Shown here: in pieces, positions 16,572 to 24,294 of the stretch
How the letters are laid out: each line of letters opens with the position of its first letter
Position numbering within the stretch: the stretch's first letter is position 1
Assembly: GCA_018267965.1 (NCBI GenBank)
Contig: JAFDXK010000001.1
Coordinates: 124,001-188,000, forward strand
Reading direction: 5' to 3'
DNA length: 64,000 nt
Source of the DNA: Bacteroidota bacterium
Lineage (GTDB): Bacteria; Bacteroidota; Bacteroidia; Chitinophagales; Chitinophagaceae
Position numbers and translations under genes: made by a program
The notes under the pieces: model-generated
What the model was told of the DNA's origin: nothing
What the model saw: the letters and a program-made list of their open reading frames with translations, nothing else
The model's database searches: none

Positions 16572-17345
16572 ATGAAGAAAACGATAGTAATAGTATTGAG
16601 CTTGTTAGTGGTGTTAGGCTCTTGTAAAAAGAAGAGCAGCGACGCTCCGCGGGTTTCGTTCAATAACCGACTGGACAAACAGGTGACACTGAGTGTGTAT
16701 GCAAGCATGACAGATTATGCAAACGGTACCAATGCCGTATTGCGCAAATCGGTAAAGGCGGGCGAAATAGCCAGCTTTGAGGATGTAAAATTCACTGCAG
16801 GCAAGACATACTATATGGACTGGTTTACGGATGATTTCTATAGAAACAACTGGTATAATGATGCGTACCCAGAACCTGGTACAAGAGTAGCATTTACTCC
16901 GGCAACAGGAGATAACAGTTATTATCTTGACCCTTCTTTTGCGGGTAATTCAAGAATGGTTTTTCTGGCAGATAATGATGTGTCAAGCAGCTGGCACGCA
17001 ATCAATGCTTACATGTACAGCGCTTCTACAGGATATGTATCATTCTGGAGCAGCTTATCTGAAAGTGACAGGTTTAAGCAAGTGAAGGTATATAAGGGCT
17101 TTAATGCAGACTTTAATTACAAAGATGCCACAGGCAAACTCGCCAACAGCAGTTTGAATTTTAAAGTGCAACATAGCCAAAACGGTTATATAGAATTTAT
17201 GGGTGCTGATGGCAAAAGCCTGGGCTATATGATGAGCGGCATGCTACCTACAGGAGCAGCACCTGATTATTACAGTGCTGCAAAAGATACGGTAATGGCG
17301 TTACTGCCGAATTCTGATTACTACTACATGATGATACGTGATTAA
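16572..17345 (+). CDS. Lipoprotein of unknown function
   Basis: This 257-residue protein has a lipoprotein signal (LLVVLGSCKKK, Cys18). The mature part is rich in Tyr, Trp, Ser and Asn (YYMDWFTDDFYRNNWYNDAYPE, given here only as a section of aromatic repeats near residue 80), with no catalytic motif that I recognise. It probably folds as β-sheet at the cell surface or in the periplasm. The next gene starts 19 bases downstream on the same strand, so the three small lipoprotein genes 16572-18008 form one operon. Confidence 0.7.
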   Translation: MKKTIVIVLSLLVVLGSCKKKSSDAPRVSFNNRLDKQVTLSVYASMTDYANGTNAVLRKSVKAGEIASFEDVKFTAGKTYYMDWFTDDFYRNNWYNDAYPEPGTRVAFTPATGDNSYYLDPSFAGNSRMVFLADNDVSSSWHAINAYMYSASTGYVSFWSSLSESDRFKQVKVYKGFNADFNYKDATGKLANSSLNFKVQHSQNGYIEFMGADGKSLGYMMSGMLPTGAAPDYYSAAKDTVMALLPNSDYYYMMIRD

Positions 17346-17364
17346 TAATTGCCGAGCTGAATCA

Positions 17365-17784
17365 ATGAGATACATTTTTGTACTACTGGCCTCAATGGCT
17401 TTTTTATGCTGCAAAACGAGCAAGCATACTATTACTAAAACTGAGGCTGAACAGCCTACTGTAACATTAGACTACAAGCTGGATACTACAGCCTCGGTAC
17501 TAAAACTTGCGCCTGAAAAAGGTACCAAACTATACATAGACAACATACAAATATACCTGTCGGCCAAAGTGCAGCCGGCTGTGGGTGTAAAGACTGTCAG
17601 CCCTGCCGGACAGGAGCAGGTACGCATTTTGCCCCAAGTGGTAAACGGGGATATATATGCTATAGGTGGTAATGTTCAGCTGGAAATTTTGCAGGGTGGA
17701 TATTGTCAAATCGATATTTATGATGGAACAAGCAGTAAACCTCTGAATGCCAGAATTGTGGTTTTAGGACGCAAGAAAAAATAA
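17365..17784 (+). CDS. Small lipoprotein, operon member
   Basis: This 139-residue protein has a short signal ending in FLCCKTSK (Cys15 or Cys16 lipidated). The mature part is β-rich, with DYKLDTTASVLKLAPEKG and IVVLGRKKK at the end. I chose the ATG at 17365 because the upstream in-frame start at 17338 overlaps the previous gene and puts nine polar residues before the signal. No family is recognised. It follows the lipoprotein gene at 16572 and precedes a third one by 5 bases. Confidence 0.65.
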   Translation: MRYIFVLLASMAFLCCKTSKHTITKTEAEQPTVTLDYKLDTTASVLKLAPEKGTKLYIDNIQIYLSAKVQPAVGVKTVSPAGQEQVRILPQVVNGDIYAIGGNVQLEILQGGYCQIDIYDGTSSKPLNARIVVLGRKKK

Positions 17785-17789
17785 GAATC

Positions 17790-18008
17790 ATGGCAGGATA
17801 TCAAATACGGGTATTATTATTATGCTGTATTGTTACGGCTTTGTTTTCGTGCAGTGCATCTAAACAGGTGACATCAGACAACAGTGGTTCTGAACAGGCT
17901 AAAGAAACACAAAGCGCACCTGCGGTATCGGGCAGGAAGGCTGTTACGGTTAACCCGGGCAAAGATGCCAACGCTGCCGAAAGGCAAGATGCCGGGCGTG
18001 GCAACTAA
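17790..18008 (+). CDS. Very small lipoprotein
   Basis: This 72-residue protein has a signal with lipobox LFSC (Cys21) and then about 50 polar, low-complexity residues (Ser, Gln, Ala, Asp, Gly). It could be a surface lipoprotein or a small anchor. The 5-base gap from the previous stop supports co-transcription and a real gene despite its size. Confidence 0.6.
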   Translation: MAGYQIRVLLLCCIVTALFSCSASKQVTSDNSGSEQAKETQSAPAVSGRKAVTVNPGKDANAAERQDAGRGN

Positions 18009-18061
18009 GTAAGAAGCCATATCATGTTTTGCCGGAAATAGCACCAATTTTACAATAAATG

Positions 18062-18090
18062 CTTGACTAATACATATTTTATTATCTTTA
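18062..18090 (+). promoter_or_regulatory. Promoter of the double-HTH gene
   Basis: CTTG at 18062-18065, a 17-base spacer and TATCTTTA at 18083-18090 resemble the Bacteroidota promoter pattern, 21 bases before the ATG. Confidence 0.5.
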
Positions 18091-18111
18091 CCTGCTCAAG
18101 TAAATTGTAAT

Positions 18112-18552
18112 ATGCCTCCTAAAGCAAATCACATTAAGGATATCAAACCGATTCAGCTGAAACAAGCAGCTTCGATTTTGATGAAACGCCGTAAAGTTGC
18201 TACTAAAGGTGAAATGGCAGAGAAGATAAAAGTGACACCTTATTATTACTCTAAAGTAATAAATGGTGAGACTCCTCTTACACAAGCCTTCCTTGATAAA
18301 TTTCTGAAGTATGCACGTTCAGGAAGCGTTAACGAAATACTGGCATCTAAGAGGCCACCAAAAAACATGTATGAAGTAATAGCTGAAGGTTTACAGCAAT
18401 ACATGGAAACAAAAAAAGTAACCCAGGCCGACCTGGCAGAACATCTGAAAACAGATCAGCAAATACTAAGCCGCATATTGCATTGCAAAAAGAAACTTTT
18501 CAGCCCCGATATGTTGCTGGAGATATTAAGGCTTATCAAATACAAAATATAG
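18112..18552 (+). CDS. Protein with two helix-turn-helix domains
   Basis: This 146-residue basic protein appears to hold two Xre-like helix-turn-helix units: one at about residues 30-58 (TKGEMAEKIKVTPYYYSKVI) and one at about 103-130 (TQADLAEHLKTDQQILSRIL). Both have the A-x3-G/K-x-T/S turn and a following recognition helix with S-x-V/I-x-N/H. It probably binds DNA as a small regulator. No target is visible. It ends at a hairpin shared with the convergent signalling operon. Confidence 0.7.
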   Translation: MPPKANHIKDIKPIQLKQAASILMKRRKVATKGEMAEKIKVTPYYYSKVINGETPLTQAFLDKFLKYARSGSVNEILASKRPPKNMYEVIAEGLQQYMETKKVTQADLAEHLKTDQQILSRILHCKKKLFSPDMLLEILRLIKYKI

Positions 18553-18570
18553 TTTCTACTCGAAATATTT

Positions 18571-18610
18571 AAAACCGTCACGCAGTTGCTTGCAACTCCG
18601 GACGGTTTTT
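18571..18610. terminator. Bidirectional terminator between convergent genes
   Basis: AAAACCGTC and GACGGTTTT form the outer stem, with an inner AGTTGC/GCAACT stem; A and T runs flank both sides. It serves the HTH gene on the plus strand and the signalling operon on the minus strand, and overlaps the last codons of the receiver gene. Confidence 0.75.
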
Positions 18611-18976
18611 GTTTAGCTGCAGATTTACCTGCATTATGATGTCTTTTGCGCCAAAGGGTTTGGTAACATATGCATCGGCACCATAGCTCAGGCCTTTTTC
18701 AATATCCTGAGGGTCGGCATAGGCTGATAAAAATATAAAAGGTATTTGTGCTGTATTTGCTTGCTGTTTGATGCCCGAGAGTACTGCATAACCATCAATG
18801 TCAGGCAGCATGATGTCACATAAGATAATGTTTGGTGAGGTTGTTGCTGCTAACCTAAGCCCATTCTCTCCCTTATTGGCAGTATGCACATTAAATCCGT
18901 GAAGTGTAAAAATAGTATGGAGAATGCCGCAGATAGCAGTGTCATCTTCAATTATCAATATTGTTCTCTCTTTCAT
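18578..18976 (-). CDS. Stand-alone response-regulator receiver (CheY-like)
   Basis: This 132-residue protein is a single REC domain: acidic pair Asp11/Asp12, phospho-acceptor Asp54 in ILCDIMLPDIDG, and Lys106 in VTKPF. It has no output domain, so it must relay phosphate or act by protein contact. It is the last gene of an operon with a PAS histidine kinase (10-base gap) and a LuxR-type regulator, and is probably a second target of that kinase. Confidence 0.9.
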   Translation of the reverse strand: MKERTILIIEDDTAICGILHTIFTLHGFNVHTANKGENGLRLAATTSPNIILCDIMLPDIDGYAVLSGIKQQANTAQIPFIFLSAYADPQDIEKGLSYGADAYVTKPFGAKDIIMQVNLQLNKNRPELQATA

Positions 18977-18986
18977 TTATATGTTT

Positions 18987-20879
18987 TTATCCTTTTAATG
19001 GTATGCTGATTGTAAATGTGGTAGATTCTCCCTGGGTACTTAATACCTGAATCTTACCACCGTGTGCTTTCACTGTATGATCTACAACCATTAACCCGAT
19101 ACCCGTGCCCGATATGTTGCCAACATTTGATGCCCTGAAAAATGAGTTGAAAAGATTGTCAATTTCCTCTTCCGGGATGCCTATACCAAAATCCGTGATA
19201 CTGATCTTTAATATGCCGGATTCGGATATTATGTTCATTTCCGGTGACGGTTTGTTTGAAGAGTATTTAAAGGCATTATTCAAAAGATTAGTGATTGCAT
19301 GCCTCATCAATTTTGGGTCTATATCTGCTGTTGATACATTTTTATCGATAGCCAGATTAAGCTTTCGGCCATCAGAATAGGGAGAGTATGCTTCCTGTAC
19401 TATATCGTTGATATATGTACGCATATCAACTGTGCGAGGCTCGTATTTTACCTGATTATTTTCAATATGCCCAACAACAAGTAGTTCATTTAAGATATCT
19501 GTAATGCGCGATACCTCCTTTACTATACCTGATGTAAATGTTTTGCGATCAACAGCAATTGCCGTCTCACCGTCATTCATGTCCTCGAACATATCCAGTA
19601 ATTCGGCAGATGACATGATAACAGACAGTGGTGTTCTGAGCTCATGAGACGTGATATGTATGAAGTTAGACTTCATCGTATTCAGTTGCTTCTCTTTTGC
19701 AATGAGCTGATACATTTGTTGCTCGTTCACTACACGTTCTGTTACATCTGATAGCCTGCCTGTTACAAGATTGCCATCTTTTTCATTATAGTGTCTCCAA
19801 ATATGGTAATCGATATAGTGTATACTTTGATTTTCGGGATTAATAATTCTGAATATACCTTTCTGAGCATTCCCGGTGAGACGCAGTTTGTCGAATGCGA
19901 TGTATAAAGACGGCTTATCGTCTGCCTTTACATTTGCCATTATATTTGATGTATACTTTGGCCCAATAGCATTGCGGTTTATAGCCATCGCCCGCAGGAA
20001 AGCATCATTATAATACATCATATTGCCTTCAAAGGAAATTTGAAAAACGCCGTCACTCAGTGTAGCGATAAGAGTATGAAACCTCTCTTTTTGTGCTTCT
20101 ACGGCTTGAGCCTGCAATTTTTGTTGAGTGATGTTGACGCCATAGCCTATAACGAACTCAATCTCGTCTGATGTATTGATATATGGATAAAAAACACGTA
20201 AAACGTAATCTTTTTTTCCGTCCGCAGTGCTGTTTTCATCAACCCACATCACAGAGCTGCGTGTTTTTTTAGCCCTGTTGAAATAGGCACGTCTTAAATC
20301 TGCTAATGCAGGGTCTTTTTTTCTATACTCAAAATAATCATAGTCAGTTTTGCCTATCAGCCAGTCGCGAACTTCATCGTTTTTGATTGCTGTTTTATTG
20401 AGGTATAAGTATCTGTGGTCGGGTGAGAAAATGGCTATATCAGCAGGAATTTCATTTAAAATAGTATGGTAAAATTCTTTTTGTTTGGCAGTTTCTTTTT
20501 CCTTTTTTACTAATTGAGTTTGTTCCTCATAGTTCCATATATGACAGCACAGGACATTGTTATCATAGATAGGGATGTATTTTCTGATGAAATATCTGCC
20601 ATCAGCAGTTGCTATCATCTCTTTAGTTTCGATGCCGTTATCAGGTATTTTTTCAATGTCTGTTTCAAACTTTGCTGCATCTTTAAAGAACCCTTTTGCC
20701 TGCGCAGCCACTGCAATACAGTTTGCTCCCTTAAGGTCGCCGTATTCTTTCGGGATATTGAATATTTCGAGAAAAGCACTGTTTGTAAACAGGATGGTCC
20801 TATCCTTGTCTTCAATAAGCACACCACTACTAAAGGCATTAAATATTTGCTGGAGGTTGTTGAGTAAAACGTTATTCAT
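18987..20879 (-). CDS. Cytoplasmic multi-PAS histidine kinase
   Basis: This 630-residue kinase has three PAS-like sensor modules (about 1-120, 140-255, 265-385), a HisKA domain with phospho-accepting His412 in ITSHELRTPL, and an HATPase domain with N box (NLLNNAFKYS), G1 (DFGIGIP) and G2 (GTGIGLMVVD). No membrane segment is visible, so the signal is probably intracellular (redox, ligand or light bound by a PAS). Its partners are the regulator genes on either side, 11 and 10 bases away. Confidence 0.92.
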   Translation of the reverse strand: MNNVLLNNLQQIFNAFSSGVLIEDKDRTILFTNSAFLEIFNIPKEYGDLKGANCIAVAAQAKGFFKDAAKFETDIEKIPDNGIETKEMIATADGRYFIRKYIPIYDNNVLCCHIWNYEEQTQLVKKEKETAKQKEFYHTILNEIPADIAIFSPDHRYLYLNKTAIKNDEVRDWLIGKTDYDYFEYRKKDPALADLRRAYFNRAKKTRSSVMWVDENSTADGKKDYVLRVFYPYINTSDEIEFVIGYGVNITQQKLQAQAVEAQKERFHTLIATLSDGVFQISFEGNMMYYNDAFLRAMAINRNAIGPKYTSNIMANVKADDKPSLYIAFDKLRLTGNAQKGIFRIINPENQSIHYIDYHIWRHYNEKDGNLVTGRLSDVTERVVNEQQMYQLIAKEKQLNTMKSNFIHITSHELRTPLSVIMSSAELLDMFEDMNDGETAIAVDRKTFTSGIVKEVSRITDILNELLVVGHIENNQVKYEPRTVDMRTYINDIVQEAYSPYSDGRKLNLAIDKNVSTADIDPKLMRHAITNLLNNAFKYSSNKPSPEMNIISESGILKISITDFGIGIPEEEIDNLFNSFFRASNVGNISGTGIGLMVVDHTVKAHGGKIQVLSTQGESTTFTISIPLKG

Positions 20880-20890
20880 GTAGTTGGGTT

Positions 20891-21535
20891 TTAGATAACA
20901 TTCATGTATGAAGCCAACAACTCAGAACGAGACTTCACATTCATTTTGAAGTACACATTTTTGAGGTGGTGATTTACAGTGTGGTATGATATGAATAATT
21001 TGTCCGCTATTGCGCGGTATGCCAGCCCTTCTTTCATCAACTTTAAAACCTCATATTCTCTTTCAGTTAACTGATATTTTTCTTTTACTGACTGAGTTGG
21101 CTCTGCTTTATTAATCAATGATATTAAAGTAGTTGCAGTTTGTGGTGACATGAAACTCCCGTTTTGCTGCAGAGAATCCAGAGTACTGATAACGTCATTT
21201 AATGTGAATGGTTTTGATAAATACCCTTTTGCACCTCTTTGAAAAGCCTGAAGGATAAATTGCTCATTATGGTCGCCGGTTATTATAATAATTGAAACAG
21301 CTGGGTACTTTTTTAGTATGTCGTTTATTGAATCGATGCTATCGGCATCTTTTAGATGTATATCCAGTAAAATAAAATCAGGTATTGCATCATTCTTTCC
21401 ATCCAGCAACTGTTTTATTTCGGGGTATGAAAAACATACAAAATAGTTTTCTGATGCGTTGATGTAATATTCAAGATTACGACGAAGAGCATCATTGTCT
21501 TCCAGTATGCCAACCGACATTACACGGGTATTCAT
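20891..21535 (-). CDS. LuxR/NarL-type response regulator
   Basis: This 214-residue protein has a receiver domain (Asp12/Asp14 region, phospho-acceptor Asp58 in FILLDIHLKD, Lys108 in LSKPF) and a C-terminal LuxR HTH (LTEREYEVLKLMKEGLAYRAIADKL given here in part, then SYHTVNHHLKNVYFKM). It is the first gene of the operon and probably the DNA-binding output of the kinase that follows it. Confidence 0.93.
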   Translation of the reverse strand: MNTRVMSVGILEDNDALRRNLEYYINASENYFVCFSYPEIKQLLDGKNDAIPDFILLDIHLKDADSIDSINDILKKYPAVSIIIITGDHNEQFILQAFQRGAKGYLSKPFTLNDVISTLDSLQQNGSFMSPQTATTLISLINKAEPTQSVKEKYQLTEREYEVLKLMKEGLAYRAIADKLFISYHTVNHHLKNVYFKMNVKSRSELLASYMNVI

Positions 21536-21643
21536 GTTTTTTATTTCTTTTTTGTCTGCAATGCAAATCTCTATATCCTCTATATCAGACAGAAAAAGTT
21601 AGTACTGAATAACATTGAAATAACACAAATAGTTGTTGGGTTG

Positions 21644-21835
21644 TTAATGATATGACCTTTTACCATGCTCCCTAAAGATTTTGACCAACGGATCTGTTTT
21701 GTCATAATATCCCTCCACGTCATATCCTGTTTTTTTTGTACTGAAAAATGGCTTATAGAAAAGGTATCCTAATACGCCAATAAGCGTCAGCGAGAGACCT
21801 ATAATAATTCTCAATCCAATTATTTTAGACATCAT
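21644..21835 (-). CDS. Small single-span membrane protein
   Basis: This 63-residue protein has one membrane helix (about residues 5-27, IGLRIIIGLSLTLIGVLGYL) and a short polar tail with GYDVEGYYDKTDP. No family is recognised. It belongs with two further small membrane protein genes just upstream on the same strand (21857-21970 and 21977-22306), forming a three-gene operon read from the promoter at 22333. Confidence 0.55.
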   Translation of the reverse strand: MMSKIIGLRIIIGLSLTLIGVLGYLFYKPFFSTKKTGYDVEGYYDKTDPLVKIFREHGKRSYH

Positions 21836-21856
21836 CACGTTTATAAGTTCGTATTA

Positions 21857-21970
21857 TCAATAGTTGTTGTTGAACATAAATGTTACACCGCTCCATATGC
21901 AGGCTGATAGCATAAAAACATAGAGAGCCATAAATAGCCAAAGTTGAGTTTTGATATTTGTATTGTCCAT
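21857..21970 (-). CDS. 37-residue membrane protein
   Basis: An ATG frame on the minus strand encodes MDNTNIKTQLWLFMALYVFM followed by LSACIWSGVTFMFNNNY and TGA. It is one hydrophobic helix with short polar ends. It fits exactly between two other small membrane genes with gaps of 6 and 21 bases, which supports translation. The product is unknown; tiny single-helix proteins of this kind often attach to larger membrane complexes. Confidence 0.5.
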   Translation of the reverse strand: MDNTNIKTQLWLFMALYVFMLSACIWSGVTFMFNNNY

Positions 21971-21976
21971 GTTCGT

Positions 21977-22306
21977 TTAGTTTGATGCCAATAAATGAGA
22001 AATGTGTGGCTGTATATAATCTGCCAGAGTTATGACATACATTCCTACATAAGTAGTAATACCACCTGCGATGAGGCTATAGAAAACGATATTGGTGAAA
22101 TTGCTTGTTTTGTAATAGCGTTTTAGTCTACTTTCTAAGGTGCGGGTTATTTTATCTAAATCATAAAAAAAGAACGAACGCAGCAGTTTTTCTGAAAAAT
22201 GGATGTTCTGACGGAAAGCTAGTATCATAAGTGATTTTATGGTCATCATCAAAATGGCCATCATTGCCACCACAATCAGGATATACTCAGGAATAAAATT
22301 TCTCAT
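21977..22306 (-). CDS. Small membrane protein, two spans
   Basis: This 109-residue protein starts MRNFIPEYILIVVAMMAILM and has two membrane helices (about 7-30 and 70-95) with a basic segment between them (TLESRLKRYYKTSNF). I chose the ATG at 22306 because the longer frame adds 42 polar residues that overlap the divergent promoter region. The function is unknown. It is the first gene of the small-membrane-protein operon. Confidence 0.6.
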   Translation of the reverse strand: MRNFIPEYILIVVAMMAILMMTIKSLMILAFRQNIHFSEKLLRSFFFYDLDKITRTLESRLKRYYKTSNFTNIVFYSLIAGGITTYVGMYVITLADYIQPHISHLLASN

Positions 22307-22325
22307 GTTTATTCGTTTTGTCAGA

Positions 22326-22333
22326 CAAAAGTA
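22326..22333 (-). promoter_or_regulatory. -7 box of the small-membrane-protein operon
   Basis: TACTTTTG on the minus strand matches TAnnTTTG, 19 bases before the ATG; the -33 side is only ATTT, so the match is partial. Confidence 0.45.
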
Positions 22334-22373
22334 GCCTTGCCGATGTTGGCTAAAATCACTACAATTAGTAGTT

Positions 22374-22404
22374 TTTGTGTCTTGGTCAGATACACTTATA
22401 TTCG
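22374..22404 (+). promoter_or_regulatory. Promoter of the glutaminyl cyclase gene
   Basis: TTTG (22374-22377), a spacer of exactly 19 bases, and TATATTCG (22397-22404) match the Bacteroidota consensus, 15 bases before the ATG. Confidence 0.75.
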
Positions 22405-22419
22405 CCCTAATATATAAGT

Positions 22420-23268
22420 ATGATATTTTCAAGAAAATGCATTGCAGGTATAGGTTTCGTGGCTATTATGCTATCTGTAGGATGTAATGATGATTCTAAG
22501 CCAGCATCGGGAGACAAAAACAATGCAAGCCAGGATAACAGTGAGGCAGCAATGCCTAAAATGATAAACTTTTCCGTTGTAGCTGAATATCCGCACGATG
22601 CTAAAGCATTTACGGAGGGGTTGGAGTATGTAGATGGTGTTTTGTATGAAAGTGCAGGGCAATATGAGAAATCTGATATTAGAAAAACAGAACTGCAAAC
22701 GGGCAAAGTATTGCAACAGCAAAAACTGGATGCAAAATATTTTGGTGAAGGTATTACAGTGTTAAATGATAAAATATATCAGCTGACCTACAAAGAGAAA
22801 ACTGGCTTTGTGTATGATAAGAAAACAATGAAACTGATGCAAACCTTTATGTTTCCAAATGCTGAGGGGTGGGGTATGACCAATGATGGAACCAATATTA
22901 TATACAGCGATGGCACAGATGTGATTTATTATATGGACCCTGCTACGTTTAAGCAAGTAAAAACGGTAAGTGTCACTAATCAATATGGGCCGCTTACCAA
23001 CATCAACGAGTTAGAGTATATCAACGGGTATATTTATGCTAACATTTGGCAGGCAGATGTAATAGTGAAAATTGACCCTAATACAGGCAAAGTAGTGGCC
23101 ATGGCCGACCTGGCTAACCTTAGACAACAAACAGGTATTCCGGCACCATCTGCCAATGAAGATGCACCTGAGGTAATGAATGGTATCGCTTATGACAAGA
23201 AGGGAAACAGAATTTTCATTACCGGTAAAAACTGGCCAAAGCTATTTGAAATAAAGCTGGATAATTAA
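22420..23268 (+). CDS. Glutaminyl-peptide cyclotransferase, lipoprotein
   Basis: This 282-residue protein matches the β-propeller glutamine cyclotransferase family (plant/bacterial type), which turns N-terminal glutamine into pyroglutamate. Landmarks are AFTEGLEYVDGVLYESAGQYEKS, FGEGITVLNDKIYQLTYKE, EGWGMTNDG, INELEYINGYIYANIWQ and NGIAYDKKGNRIFITGKNWP (each within its propeller blade). A lipoprotein signal precedes it (MLSVGC, Cys22), so it acts in the periplasm or at the surface, where pyroglutamate often caps exported Bacteroidota proteins. It has its own promoter. Confidence 0.9.
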   Translation: MIFSRKCIAGIGFVAIMLSVGCNDDSKPASGDKNNASQDNSEAAMPKMINFSVVAEYPHDAKAFTEGLEYVDGVLYESAGQYEKSDIRKTELQTGKVLQQQKLDAKYFGEGITVLNDKIYQLTYKEKTGFVYDKKTMKLMQTFMFPNAEGWGMTNDGTNIIYSDGTDVIYYMDPATFKQVKTVSVTNQYGPLTNINELEYINGYIYANIWQADVIVKIDPNTGKVVAMADLANLRQQTGIPAPSANEDAPEVMNGIAYDKKGNRIFITGKNWPKLFEIKLDN

Positions 23269-23379
23269 CTTTTCTACCTGCCAGCACGGATGGCAAAATA
23301 CCAATAAACCTGTATGGTGAGGGCAGGGGGCAATATGCACTTTTGTACACCCCTTTAAATAACCCGCGGGCTCAGTGAA

Positions 23380-23619
23380 ATGGACAAGAACCTAATGGTA
23401 TATCCCATATCATCCGGGAATGAACTGGATATCTTTTCGACAGAAGCGATATGTTCATATAAAATAATGGATATGAACGGCACTATGTTAATCGGCGATA
23501 ATTCGATTGATGGTAAGCACAATATTGTGAACATTGCAATATTGCCCAGTGCTACTTATATACTCGAAGCAACATTTGTAAATAAACGTACAGGAAGGTC
23601 TGTATTTGTAAAACTATAA
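23380..23619 (+). CDS. Orphan T9SS sorting-domain-like ORF
   Basis: This 79-residue frame has no signal peptide but reads like a T9SS type A sorting domain: LMVYPISSGNELDIFS, KIMDMNGTMLIGDN and ILPSATYILEATFVNKRTGRSVFVKL. Such domains normally end proteins of several hundred residues. A terminator starts 2 bases after the stop. It may be a decayed remnant of a longer gene, or a small expressed protein. The upstream 110 bases hold no matching frame. Confidence 0.45.
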   Translation: MDKNLMVYPISSGNELDIFSTEAICSYKIMDMNGTMLIGDNSIDGKHNIVNIAILPSATYILEATFVNKRTGRSVFVKL

Positions 23620-23620
23620 G

Positions 23621-23643
23621 AAAGCCCCCGATAGGGGGCTTTT
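23621..23643 (+). terminator. Terminator after the orphan sorting domain
   Basis: AAAGCCCCC and GGGGGCTTT form a perfect 9-bp stem with a GATA loop and a following T run. Confidence 0.8.
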
Positions 23644-23836
23644 AACTAAACGTATGAAACACTAAAACAAACTTTAGTCGCAGTTTGTACCTGAATAATC
23701 TGAGCGAGAATGTTATGACCCGGGGTTTGTGTAATAAAGGTTTCATCTTCTCTGATTTTATAAATCCTTTCTACTTATATAGACAACAACAATCAAGCTA
23801 AAGTTGGTTTTGAATTGTTAGAAGATTGTAAAAAGA

Positions 23837-23863
23837 AAAACCACCCTGAAAAAGGTGGTTTTC
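23837..23863 (-). terminator. Terminator of the HH-lipoprotein/MbnP gene group
   Basis: AAAACCACC and GGTGGTTTT form a 9-bp stem; on the minus strand it is followed by TTTCTTTTT, downstream of the gene that ends at 23884. The 190 bases between this and the previous terminator hold no gene that I can support. Confidence 0.75.
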
Positions 23864-23883
23864 TGTTATAATGCGATGATAGA

Positions 23884-24273
23884 TTAATCGCCCTCAGTTA
23901 CTGCTAAATTGAGATCATAACTTTGTTCTGTAGTAATGGTGTATGGTTTGCCACCTATTACTTTTTGCGAAATGTTAGGGTCCCATCCCTTCCCATAGAT
24001 ATAATAGTTGCCGGCTTTGAGGCCTGTGAATGTACCAACGGGTTTACCGGATTGGGGAACACATTTTACAGAATCATCATAGCTTGATGGCATATCGCTG
24101 GTGTTGTACTTGATGTATATCATACAACTGTCAATATTCTTGCCATGATGCTGAGGCGTTATGTTTAATGTCGCATTACCACCCTTGCCTGCTACCGGGG
24201 TTGGCTCTTGTCGTTTTTTGCAGGCAGTAATTGTAACGAGTATTGACAAAACAAAAATGATAGCTCTATTCAT
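23884..24273 (-). CDS. HH-motif lipoprotein (paralogue A)
   Basis: This 129-residue protein has a lipobox (VTITACKKR, Cys18) and a short domain with GKGGNATLNITPQHH, DSCMIYIKYN, CVPQSG and NYYIYGKGWDPN...VIGG. The same landmarks occur in the gene at 28023-28469, so the two are paralogues. The conserved His-His, Cys and Asp residues could bind a metal (inference). The ATG at 24273 is the real start: the upstream in-frame codon is TTG. It is the last gene of the minus-strand group that contains MbnP. Confidence 0.7.
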   Translation of the reverse strand: MNRAIIFVLSILVTITACKKRQEPTPVAGKGGNATLNITPQHHGKNIDSCMIYIKYNTSDMPSSYDDSVKCVPQSGKPVGTFTGLKAGNYYIYGKGWDPNISQKVIGGKPYTITTEQSYDLNLAVTEGD

Positions 24274-24294
24274 AATCAATCAGTTTTTTAAAGT

